NCBI GenBank assembly: GCA_003151595.1
Contig: PLXW01000008.1
Coordinates: forward strand, 1 to 5,884
Reading direction: 5' to 3'
Length of the DNA stretch: 5,884 nt
Origin: Myxococcales bacterium
GTDB taxonomy: Bacteria; Myxococcota; Polyangia; Polyangiales; Polyangiaceae
The notes beneath the pieces are model-generated. The model did not search any database and was not told the DNA's origin. It saw only the letters and a program-made list of their open reading frames with translations. Numbering within the stretch: the first letter of the stretch is position 1; each line of letters begins with the position of its first letter. Positions 1 to 5,272 of this stretch are shown here, in pieces. A program made the translations under genes and the position numbers.

Positions 1-1459
1 GCTCGGCCCGCGCCCTGCGCCGACGCTCGGCGCCGCGTTCGTACCGCCGGCGCCGACGGTCTACACGACGCCGAACGGGATGACCGTATGGCTCCTCGAG
101 CGTCACACGCTCCCGATCGTCGCCGTGACCGTGACCATCCCGACCGGCGCGGCCAGCGATCCGAAAGGGGAGGCGGGGCTCGCGCGCGCGGCGGCCGACA
201 TGCTCGACGAAGGGGCCGGCAAGCGCGGCGCGCTCGAGTACGCGAAGGCGGTCGACGATCTCGGCGCGCGCCTCTCGTCCGGCGCGTCGATCGATCGCAG
301 CTACGTGCAGCTCGGCGTGACCAAGCGCGTGTTCGGCGCCGGGATGCAGCTGCTCGGCGACGCGATCGTCCGCCCTCGGTTCGAGCCGAAGGAGTGGAAG
401 CGGGTCCACGACCTGTGGATGAACTCCCTGAAGCAGCGGCAGAGCGAGCCGCGTGACGTGGCGCGCGTGGTGGAGATGGCGACGCTCTACGGCGCGGACC
501 ATCCGTACGGGCACCCTGTCGACGGGACGCTGTCGACGGTGCCGAAGGTCACGCTCGACGCCGCGAAGAAGTTCCGCGACACGGCGTGGAGGCCCGATCG
601 GGCGATCGTCGTCGCCGTGGGTGACGTGACGAAGAGCGAGCTCGACGCGCAGCTCGACGCCGCGTTCGGCGCGTGGAAGGCGCCGAAGAGCGCGCCCATG
701 CCGATCGTGACTCCGCCCGCACCGGCCGTCGCCGACGCGAGCGGCGCGGCCAGGACGAAGATCGTCTTCGTCGATCGCAAAGAGTCTCCGCAAGCGGTAG
801 TGGCGCTGGTGAGGCCCGGGATCGCGGCGAATGATCCGCGCGAGCCGGCGCTCGAACGGGTGAACATCGCGCTCGGCGGGAGCTTCGACTCGCGCCTGAT
901 GCAGGACCTCCGCGAGAAGCACGGGTGGACGTACGGCGTGGGCTCGACCGTGCTCTCCATGCGCGGCGTAGGGAGCATGATCGCCGGCGGCTCGTTCGTG
1001 ACCGACAAGACGGCCGACGCGCTGAAGGCGATGTTCGCCGACGTCGATGCGTTCGCCCTCCGCGGCATCACCGACGACGAAGCGAGCAAGACGCAGCTCC
1101 AGACGCGCGCCGATCTCGTCGACCAGTACCAAACGATCGAGCACACGAGCCAGGCGTTGGCGCACGACGCCGCGCTCGGTCTGGGGCCCGATTGGGAAGC
1201 GAAGGCGGCGACGATCGCCGATCAGGCCGACGTCCAGACGCTGAACAAGGTGGCCGCGGCGTTCTACGATCGCGCCGGCGCGTTCGTCGTCATCGTCGGC
1301 TCGCGCGCGAAGCTCGAAGGTCCGCTCACCGATGCCGGTCTGGGGCCGATCGAGTTCGTCGATGCCGAAGGGCGCCCGGCGACGGCGGGACCGGCGGGCC
1401 CGGGGCCCAAGGCGGTCGCTCCGCCGGCGGGCGCGCCCCCGACGAAAGTAGTGAACTGA
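1..1459 (+). CDS. M16 family (insulinase/pitrilysin-type) peptidase-like protein, zinc site degenerate, 5'-partial
   Basis: The reading frame is open from base 2 with no ATG, GTG or TTG before the ATG at 80. That ATG lies inside the conserved N-G-[ML]-x-V strand at the start of an M16 domain (TPNGMTVWLLERH), so the true start is upstream of the window. About 485 residues are visible: a Pro/Ala-rich lead-in, an M16 N-terminal half with the 'LPIVAVTVTIPTGAASDP' strand, then an M16 C-terminal half containing LGGSFDSRLMQDLREKHGWTYGV (split as LGGSFDSRLMQ and DLREKHGWTYGV), the R/Y segment typical of these proteins. Active members carry HxxEH after 'GLA'; here the place reads GLARAAADMLDEG, so both His and the Glu are missing and this chain should not bind catalytic zinc. 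Such chains usually pair with an active M16 subunit, often encoded next door, here possibly upstream and out of view. The C-terminal 30 residues are a Pro/Ala/Gly-rich tail. A signal peptide cannot be judged. Family certain, role inferred. Confidence 0.9.
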   Translation, partial: LGPRPAPTLGAAFVPPAPTVYTTPNGMTVWLLERHTLPIVAVTVTIPTGAASDPKGEAGLARAAADMLDEGAGKRGALEYAKAVDDLGARLSSGASIDRSYVQLGVTKRVFGAGMQLLGDAIVRPRFEPKEWKRVHDLWMNSLKQRQSEPRDVARVVEMATLYGADHPYGHPVDGTLSTVPKVTLDAAKKFRDTAWRPDRAIVVAVGDVTKSELDAQLDAAFGAWKAPKSAPMPIVTPPAPAVADASGAARTKIVFVDRKESPQAVVALVRPGIAANDPREPALERVNIALGGSFDSRLMQDLREKHGWTYGVGSTVLSMRGVGSMIAGGSFVTDKTADALKAMFADVDAFALRGITDDEASKTQLQTRADLVDQYQTIEHTSQALAHDAALGLGPDWEAKAATIADQADVQTLNKVAAAFYDRAGAFVVIVGSRAKLEGPLTDAGLGPIEFVDAEGRPATAGPAGPGPKAVAPPAGAPPTKVVN

Positions 1460-1906
1460 GTGCCGGTCGTGATCACGCTCGCCCCGGGGGCCGAAGACAA
1501 CGGCCTGGCCACGATGCTGGCCGACCTCGTCCGTCAGAACCTCGAGGCCAAGCCGCACAAGGTGGCCGACTTCGAGGGGTGCGAGGGGACGGTGGCCATC
1601 GTGGCCGACGACGCCGAGGTCTGCCTCACGATGCGCTTCTCGCCGCGCGGAACGCTCACGATCTTCGACGGGGTGGTCGGCATCCCCGACATCGCCATCC
1701 GGGCGACGTCCGACATGATCCTGGCCTTATCGAACATGCCTCTGTCGTTGGGCTTGCCGTTCCCCAATCCGCGTGACAAAGACGCAGTCGCCGTCAGCCG
1801 TTCAGTGATGGCGGCGATGAAGTCCGGCGAGCTCCAGATGTTCGGCTCGCTGTTTCATCCGATGCTGGCAATTCGGCTCACGCGGGTGATGTCGGTCAAC
1901 GGCTAG
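1460..1906 (+). CDS. SCP2-like (sterol carrier protein type) domain protein
   Basis: A 148-residue protein starting at a GTG that directly follows the TGA stop of the M16 gene, so the two are very probably translationally coupled. No strong Shine-Dalgarno is visible (only GAAAG about 14 bases upstream). No signal peptide or membrane segment is apparent. The pattern is that of small SCP2-type lipid-binding domains: a beta-strand pair (GTVAIVAD, about 43-50; VCLTMRF, 54-60), a strand with turn (GTLTIFDG, 64-71), then I-x-I followed by a helix (IAIRATSDMILALS, 78-91), and a C-terminal amphipathic region (SGELQMFGSLFHPMLAIRL, 122-140) resembling the 'G-x-L-x-I-x-G-L..HP..RL.RLL' ending common in these proteins. 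The SCP2 fold holds lipids or other hydrophobic ligands, but no ligand or pathway can be named here. The last 180 bases are less GC-rich than the rest (TTA, CAA-type sites, TTG codons). Family assignment is by pattern only and is tentative. Confidence 0.6.
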   Translation: MPVVITLAPGAEDNGLATMLADLVRQNLEAKPHKVADFEGCEGTVAIVADDAEVCLTMRFSPRGTLTIFDGVVGIPDIAIRATSDMILALSNMPLSLGLPFPNPRDKDAVAVSRSVMAAMKSGELQMFGSLFHPMLAIRLTRVMSVNG

Positions 1907-1922
1907 CCCCTTAAAAGCGGTA

Positions 1923-1950
1923 TTTGCACTTGCGCGCACGCGCCTATTGT
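1923..1950 (+). promoter_or_regulatory. Candidate sigma70-type promoter of the rpsP operon
   Basis: The 110-bp gap before rpsP is visibly less GC-rich than the coding DNA around it. It contains TTTGCA (1923-1928) as a possible -35 and TATTGT (1945-1950) as a possible -10, 16 bp apart; reading the -35 as TTGCAC gives 15 bp. A/T-rich bases just upstream (CTTAAAAG, 1911-1918) could help as an UP-like element. Position fits the head of a ribosomal-protein operon, with an expected transcript start near 1957. The match to consensus is moderate and no start site is shown. Confidence 0.45.
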
Positions 1951-1968
1951 CTCAATGTGCGCGCCCCA

Positions 1969-1988
1969 TGCGAGCGGATCGGCTCGCA
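1969..1988 (+). promoter_or_regulatory. Leader hairpin upstream of rpsP
   Basis: TGCGAGC (1969-1975) and GCTCGCA (1982-1988) are perfect reverse complements around a six-base GGATCG loop, giving a 7-bp stem in the predicted 5' leader of the rpsP transcript. It is followed by AAATAGAACC, not by a T run, so it is not an intrinsic terminator. It ends 15 bases before the AGAAAG ribosome-binding site. It could be a leader control or stability element; function unknown. Confidence 0.4.
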
Positions 1989-2016
1989 AATAGAACCGAG
2001 TAGAGAAAGCTCCCCA

Positions 2017-2292
2017 ATGGCCGTCCACATTCGTCTCTCGCGCCACGGCGCCAAGAAGAAGCCGTTTTATCGGCTCGTCGTCACGGATCACCGCTCGCCG
2101 CGTGGGGGCCGCTTCCTCGAGAAGATCGGCACGTTCGATCCGGCCAAGAAGGAGCTCGGCGAGGGGCTCATCGTCGACCTGGCGCGCCTCGAATACTGGC
2201 GCGGGCACGGCGCGACGCCGTCGGAGACGGTCGAGCGCATCCTGAAGGCCGCCGCGAAGCTCGCGGTCGCCGCGCAAGCCGCCGCGAAGTAG
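2017..2292 (+). CDS. rpsP: 30S ribosomal protein bS16
   Basis: A 91-residue protein whose N-terminal 42 residues are a textbook bS16: VHIRLSRHGAKKKPFYRLVV followed by TDHRSPRGGRFLEKIGTFDP. It is a structural protein of the small ribosomal subunit that binds 16S rRNA in the 5'/central body and aids assembly. Length is within the usual 80-100. The C-terminus is a short Ala/Lys-rich tail (LKAAAKLAVAAQAAAK). The frame is open further upstream to a TTG at 1924, but the family N-terminus (MAVHIRL) and the AGAAAG site at 2004-2009, seven bases before the ATG and complementary to the tail of 16S rRNA, fix the start at 2017. It is the first gene of the rpsP-khpA-rimM-trmD operon and follows its own putative promoter. 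Identification is very secure. Confidence 0.98.
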   Translation: MAVHIRLSRHGAKKKPFYRLVVTDHRSPRGGRFLEKIGTFDPAKKELGEGLIVDLARLEYWRGHGATPSETVERILKAAAKLAVAAQAAAK

Positions 2293-2324
2293 TTTTTTCT
2301 CTCTCCTCCCATTCCCAACTCCCC
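2293..2324 (+). other. G-free pyrimidine tract between rpsP and khpA
   Basis: Directly after the rpsP stop, 32 bases contain no G at all and only three A (2311, 2317, 2318); the rest is C and T, opening with six T. This is striking in a genome where G and C are balanced elsewhere. C-rich, G-poor RNA is the type bound by Rho (rut sites). The initial T run has no adjacent stable stem, so it is not a convincing intrinsic terminator. The tract also carries TCCTCC (2304-2309), complementary to the khpA Shine-Dalgarno. Confidence 0.5.
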
Positions 2325-2348
2325 GTTCGCCTGCCGCAGCGCCTTCCC

Positions 2349-2375
2349 GGGCGCGCGGAGGAATCCTCCATGCCC
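2349..2375 (+). promoter_or_regulatory. khpA Shine-Dalgarno enclosed in a hairpin
   Basis: The khpA ribosome-binding site GGAGGA (2357-2362) lies seven bases before the ATG and is followed at once by TCCTCC (2364-2369). GGAGG and CCTCC can form a 5-bp stem with an AAT loop, and GGGC (2349-2352) can pair with GCCC (2372-2375) outside an internal loop, bringing the AUG into the structure. The strongest Shine-Dalgarno in the operon would then be masked unless opened by ribosomes, a protein or coupling. Pairing is seen directly; regulation is inferred. Confidence 0.5.
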
Positions 2376-2606
2376 CTCAAAGAGCTGATTCGAGCGATCG
2401 CCGTCGAGCTCGTCGACAATCCCGATCAGGTGGTCGTCACCGAGATCGCCGGTGAGCACAACAGCCTGATCGAGCTTCGCGTCGCGAAAGAAGACGTCGG
2501 CAAGGTGATCGGCAAAGACGGCCGCACCGCGCAGTCGATGCGCACGATCCTCACCGCCGTGTCGACGAAGCTGGGCCGAAGAGCCCACCTCGACATCGTG
2601 GACTGA
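2370..2606 (+). CDS. khpA: KH-domain RNA-binding protein KhpA (YlqC/UPF0109 family)
   Basis: A 78-residue single KH domain, the normal size for KhpA. The nucleic-acid-binding GxxG loop is GKDG at residues 48-51 inside VGKVIGKDGRTAQSMRTIL, and the N-terminal helix (LKELIRAIAVELVDNPDQV) and last strand (AHLDIVD) match the family. In bacteria where it has been studied (pneumococcus and relatives), KhpA partners with the Jag/KhpB protein and binds many cytosolic RNAs, with effects on growth and division; no KhpB gene is visible here. Its place between rpsP and rimM is the conserved one. ATG start with a perfect GGAGGA site, which is however predicted to sit in a hairpin. Cytosolic, no odd residues. 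Identification secure; the exact role in this organism is not known. Confidence 0.94.
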   Translation: MPLKELIRAIAVELVDNPDQVVVTEIAGEHNSLIELRVAKEDVGKVIGKDGRTAQSMRTILTAVSTKLGRRAHLDIVD

Positions 2607-2628
2607 CGCCCGCTCGAGCGAGCGGGCG
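2607..2628 (+). other. GC-rich perfect hairpin between khpA and rimM
   Basis: CGCCCGCTCG (2607-2616) starts on the base after the khpA stop and is the exact reverse complement of CGAGCGGGCG (2619-2628). Allowing for a four-base GAGC loop, the RNA can form a 9-bp stem, nearly all G-C. No T run follows; the next bases are the rimM Shine-Dalgarno (AGGA, 2634-2637). It fills more than half of the 40-base gap. It may protect or process the mRNA, cause pausing, or tune rimM translation. Confidence 0.6.
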
Positions 2629-2646
2629 AGAAGAGGAACGATCCGC

Positions 2647-3171
2647 ATGCGGCCTCTGGAAGAGTGGGTTCCGCTCGCCGAGGTCGCGCGTCCGCACGGC
2701 GTGCGGGGCGAGCTCCGTCTGCGTTTGTTCAACGCCGACAGCGATGTGCTGCTTGACCGCGAAGAGGTGCTGGTGCGCCTCAAGGACGGCGAGGAGCACG
2801 AGGTCAGCGTCGATCGCGCGCGGCGCGCCGATGACGCGATCCTGATGAAGCTGTTCTCGGTCGACGATCGCGATCGCGCCGACGAGCTGCGCGGCGCGCT
2901 CATCTGCGCCAAGCGGGGCGACTTCCCGAAGCTGCCCGACGACGAGTTCTACGTCTGCGACGCCGCAGGCGCGTGCGTGATGTGCGAAGGGACGCTCGTC
3001 GGCACGGTGAAGGACGTCCGCAACTACCCGAGCGTCGATGCGCTGGTCGTGAAGGCGGCGGACGGCGGCGTCGATTGGGAGATCCCGCTCGTCGATGCGT
3101 TCGTGGGGTCGCTCGATTTCGCCGCCGGGGTCGTCGAGCTGAAGACGCTCGACGGGCTGGAGCGGCAGTAG
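2647..3171 (+). CDS. rimM: 16S rRNA processing / ribosome maturation factor RimM
   Basis: A 174-residue protein of normal RimM length. The N-terminal beta-barrel domain carries the signature AEVARPHGVRGELRL (residues 11-25), and a PRC-barrel domain begins near LPDDEFYVCDAAG (96-108) and continues through GTVKDVRNYPSVDALVV and WEIPLVDAFVGSLD, ending with the gLe-type tail. RimM binds free 30S subunits, interacts with uS19 and assists maturation of the 16S 3' domain (head). Start: ATG with AGGA nine bases upstream. It lies between khpA and trmD, two bases before the latter, in the classical order. A mild oddity is the cysteine group C104, C110, C113 (with C88) at the head of the PRC barrel, where most RimM proteins have a D-L-x-G-x-x-V segment without Cys. 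Identification secure. Confidence 0.96.
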   Translation: MRPLEEWVPLAEVARPHGVRGELRLRLFNADSDVLLDREEVLVRLKDGEEHEVSVDRARRADDAILMKLFSVDDRDRADELRGALICAKRGDFPKLPDDEFYVCDAAGACVMCEGTLVGTVKDVRNYPSVDALVVKAADGGVDWEIPLVDAFVGSLDFAAGVVELKTLDGLERQ

Positions 3172-3173
3172 CG

Positions 3174-3938
3174 ATGCGCGTCGACGTCGTCACGCTGTTC
3201 CCCGAGATCTTCGCCGGCTTCCTCGACACGAGCTTCGTCGGGCGCGGGCGCGCCGGCGGGCAACTCGCGGTGCGCTTTCGATCGCCGCGCGACTTCGGTC
3301 TCGGCAAGCACAAGAGCGTCGACGACACGCCGTACGGCGGCGGCAGCGGGATGGTCATGCGCGTCGACGTGATGGTCGCGTGCATGGAGTCGCTCGACGG
3401 CGACGCGCCGGACGGCAAGCGCGCGCATCGCGTGCTCATGACGCCGCAAGGTCGCCCGTTCGATCAAGCGAAGGCCGTGGAGCTCGCGTCGCGCGAGGCG
3501 GTGATGCTGGTGTGCGGAAGGTACGAAGGGTTCGACGAGCGGATCCGCGGGCACGTGAACGAAGAGATCTCGCTCGGTGACTTCGTGATCACCGGCGGCG
3601 AGGTCGCGGCGATGGCGGTGCTCGAGGCATGCGTGCGGTTGCTCCCCGGCGTGCTCGGGAACGAAGCGTCGACCGAGGACGAGTCGCACGCGCCCGGCGT
3701 GGGGCTGCTCGAGTACGCGCAGTACACGCGCCCCGCGATCTTTCGCGACGCGAGCGTGCCCGAGGTGCTGGCCGGCGGGAACCACGCCGAGATCGCCAAG
3801 TGGCGGCGCGCGCAGGCCGAAGAGAAGACGCGCGCGCGCAGGCCCGATCTGTTCGCGCGCTACGAAGAGAGCGAGCGCGGCAAGCGCGAGAAGGCCGAGA
3901 GCGCCAAGCGCGCCGCGAAGCTCGCGAGGAAGCGATGA
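3174..3938 (+). CDS. trmD: tRNA (guanine(37)-N1)-methyltransferase TrmD
   Basis: A 254-residue SPOUT methyltransferase, the usual size. TrmD uses S-adenosylmethionine to make m1G37 next to the anticodon in tRNAs with G36-G37, preventing +1 frameshifting. Visible signatures: MRVDVVTLFPEIF at the N-terminus, PYGGGSGMVM (53-62), the trefoil-knot elements LMTPQG (88-93), CGRYEGFDER (114-123) and SLGDFVITGGE (133-143) with D136 at the place of the catalytic Asp, then the C-terminal tRNA-binding domain with LLEYAQYTRP and HAEIAKWRRAQ. The last 25 residues form a Lys/Arg/Ala/Glu-rich basic helix. The frame is open upstream into rimM, but the family N-terminus fixes the ATG at 3174, two bases after the rimM stop, with GGAG at 3159-3162. 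Its stop overlaps the next start (ATGA). Secure. Confidence 0.98.
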   Translation: MRVDVVTLFPEIFAGFLDTSFVGRGRAGGQLAVRFRSPRDFGLGKHKSVDDTPYGGGSGMVMRVDVMVACMESLDGDAPDGKRAHRVLMTPQGRPFDQAKAVELASREAVMLVCGRYEGFDERIRGHVNEEISLGDFVITGGEVAAMAVLEACVRLLPGVLGNEASTEDESHAPGVGLLEYAQYTRPAIFRDASVPEVLAGGNHAEIAKWRRAQAEEKTRARRPDLFARYEESERGKREKAESAKRAAKLARKR

Positions 3939-4504
3939 GGCGCCTCGCGATCGCGCTCGTTCATTACCCGGTGCTCGACGCCCAGGGGGCCACGGTCACC
4001 AGCGCCATCACCAATCTCGACGTGCACGATCTCGCCCGCAGCGCGCGGACGTACGGATGCAGCGACTACTTCCTCGTGCACCCCATCGCCGCGCAGCGCG
4101 AGCTCGTAACGCGCATCGTGGAGCACTGGCGCGACGGGTCGAGCGGCAAGCGGATCCCGGATCGCAAGACGGCGCTGGCGATCGCCCGCACGGTGACATC
4201 GCTCGACGAAGCGTGCGAAGCGATGGGCGGGCGCGCGAACATCGAAGTGTGGGTCACCGCGGCGCGGAGCGTGACCAGCGCGCCGATCGATTCGCTCGAA
4301 GCGCGGGCGCGGCTCGAGAGCGGGAGCGATGCGAAGCCGGTGCTCCTGCTGTTCGGGACGGGGTGGGGGATGGCGCGCGAGATCATCGACGGGGCCGACG
4401 CCGTGATCGCGCCGATTCGCGCCACCGAGGAGAGCGGGTTCAATCACCTCAGCGTGCGCGCGGCGTGCGCCATCTTGCTCGACCGACTTCGCGGCGCGCG
4501 CTGA
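3935..4504 (+). CDS. SPOUT-type RNA methyltransferase, TM1570-like (Methyltrn_RNA_4 type)
   Basis: A 189-residue protein whose ATG overlaps the trmD stop by four bases (ATGA), with GAGGA at 3926-3930; the frame extends upstream inside trmD but only this start gives the family N-terminus RRLAIALVHYPVLD. Conserved parts: SAITNLDVHDLARSARTYG (23-41), a glycine-rich SAM-knot loop LLLFGTGWGMA (137-147), and the C-terminal knot strand/helix HLSVRAACAILLDRL (171-185). This matches the SAM-dependent SPOUT family that includes Thermotoga TM1570, in some bacteria fused to the C-terminus of TrmD. Here the two are separate but coupled. The RNA substrate is not established to my knowledge; association with TrmD suggests a tRNA or rRNA base. 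Lacking a separate RNA-binding domain, it may act with TrmD (inference). It ends the operon; no rplS follows. Confidence 0.85.
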   Translation: MRRLAIALVHYPVLDAQGATVTSAITNLDVHDLARSARTYGCSDYFLVHPIAAQRELVTRIVEHWRDGSSGKRIPDRKTALAIARTVTSLDEACEAMGGRANIEVWVTAARSVTSAPIDSLEARARLESGSDAKPVLLLFGTGWGMAREIIDGADAVIAPIRATEESGFNHLSVRAACAILLDRLRGAR

Positions 4505-4517
4505 GTCGCGCGAAGCG

Positions 4518-5231
4518 TCAGTCGCCGGCGATGATCCGCGCGAGCTCCGGCGAGTAACTGGCCCCTTCGCGCTCGACCAGATCGGGCTCGATGACGAGGC
4601 CGCCGGGCTTCGCGGCCATGGCCTCGACCAGGACCACGCGCGCCGGGTCGGCCGACGTCGCGCGCACGGCGCGGACCCGTTTCGGCTCCAGGCCCGCCGC
4701 GCGCAGCGACGCGAAGAAGGTGACCATCTCGCGCGCCGGATACACGAAGCACGCCCGCCCGCGCCGCCCGAGGAGCATGCGCGCGGCGACGACGAACGAG
4801 GCGAGGTCTCCGGAGCGGGCGCGCGCGCGGGCGGTCACCTTGGCGACGCGGCCTCGGCCGGGGGCGATGTACGGCGGGTTGCAGACGACGAGCTGCGCTT
4901 CGCCGCGATGGAGACGACCGGCGCGCGCGACGTCGTCGGCGATCACCTTGCCGCGCGCGGACCATCCGTTGGCGTCGAGGTTGGCGCGGGCGAGGCTCGA
5001 GGCGTTGGCGTCGATCTCCACGAGCACCGCGCGGTCGCACGCGCCCCAGTGAAGGAGCGCCAGCGCCACGGCCCCGACCCCCGCGCCGAGATCGAACGCC
5101 ACCTTCGTGTGCCCGCGCGCGCGCGCGAACGCCGCGAGCAGCAGCGCGTCGACGTTCGTGCGGTACCCCTCGCCGCGCGCGGGCTGCGCGAGGACGACAC
5201 AGCCGTCGAACAGGGTGTCGCGCGTGGTCAC
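4518..5231 (-). CDS. tRNA1(Val) A37 N6-methyltransferase-like protein (TrmN6/YfiC family)
   Basis: A 237-residue Rossmann-fold class I methyltransferase on the minus strand. Order of motifs: DTLFDGCVVLAQP then GYRTNVDALLLAAF (23-35), the family's substrate/SAM entry region; motif I DLGAGVG (47-53); acidic motif II VEID (71-74); and catalytic motif IV NPPY (118-121), which marks N6-adenine or N5-glutamine methylation. The GYR..D.LLLA segment fits TrmN6/YfiC (COG4123), whose E. coli member makes m6A37 in tRNA-Val; other members of this family are uncharacterised, so the substrate is inferred. GTG start at 5231; no Shine-Dalgarno is visible, and the start lies only a few bases from a possible -10 element. 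It converges on the SPOUT gene with 13 bp between stops and diverges from queG across 46 bp. Family confident, specificity moderate. Confidence 0.83.
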   Translation of the reverse strand: MTTRDTLFDGCVVLAQPARGEGYRTNVDALLLAAFARARGHTKVAFDLGAGVGAVALALLHWGACDRAVLVEIDANASSLARANLDANGWSARGKVIADDVARAGRLHRGEAQLVVCNPPYIAPGRGRVAKVTARARARSGDLASFVVAARMLLGRRGRACFVYPAREMVTFFASLRAAGLEPKRVRAVRATSADPARVVLVEAMAAKPGGLVIEPDLVEREGASYSPELARIIAGD

Positions 5232-5238
5232 GGCCGGC

Positions 5239-5272
5239 GAGCGTAGCCGGTTCGCCCGCGCGCGCTACGCTC
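5239..5272. promoter_or_regulatory. Inverted repeat / putative back-to-back leaderless promoters between trmN6-like gene and queG
   Basis: GAGCGTAGC (5239-5247) and GCTACGCTC (5264-5272) form a perfect 9-bp inverted repeat with a 16-base spacer, centred almost exactly in the 46-bp divergent gap (5232-5277). Each arm contains TACGCT, a TAnnnT -10-like hexamer facing its own gene. On the plus strand it ends at 5271, six bases before the queG GTG; on the minus strand it ends at 5240, eight bases before the other GTG. Neither gene has a visible Shine-Dalgarno, which fits transcripts with zero to two leader bases. An operator for a dimeric regulator is the alternative reading. Sequence facts are certain, function is inferred. 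Confidence 0.45.

Noticed and set aside
80..82. ATG at 80 as the start of the M16 gene
   Set aside because: It falls inside the conserved NGM/L-x-V strand of the domain, and the frame stays open with a plausible Pro/Ala-rich lead-in to the window edge.
1380..1450. GC-rich palindromic segment (GGGCC-CGG-GGCCC) near the M16 3' end as a terminator
   Set aside because: It is inside the coding sequence for the Pro/Gly/Ala tail, lacks a T run, and the next gene begins immediately after the stop.
925..1776. A 283-codon plus-strand open frame bridging the M16 and SCP2-like genes
   Set aside because: Arg/Gly/Asp-rich with no family pattern, out of frame with both real genes.
1924..2016. Upstream TTG start extending rpsP by 31 residues
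   Set aside because: The extension has no bS16 similarity, overlaps the putative promoter and leader hairpin, and the ATG at 2017 has a fitting ribosome-binding site.
2250..2300. Rho-independent terminator after rpsP
   Set aside because: There is a six-T run after the stop, but the only nearby stem (CGCGG/CCGCG within the rpsP 3' end) is short and separated from the T run by more than 20 bases.
2856..2885. Cluster of overlapping CGATCG/GCGATCGC palindromes in rimM and elsewhere
   Set aside because: These encode ordinary Asp-Arg and Ala-Ile codon runs in a genome rich in GATC-containing codon pairs; they are spread over all genes with no spacing pattern.
2088..2912. A 274-codon minus-strand open frame across rpsP, khpA and rimM
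   Set aside because: Antisense to three securely identified genes, Ser/Arg-rich, no motif; shadow of GC-rich codon bias. The same holds for the 253-codon minus frame over trmD (3024-3785) and the 219-codon minus frame over the M16 gene (487-1146).
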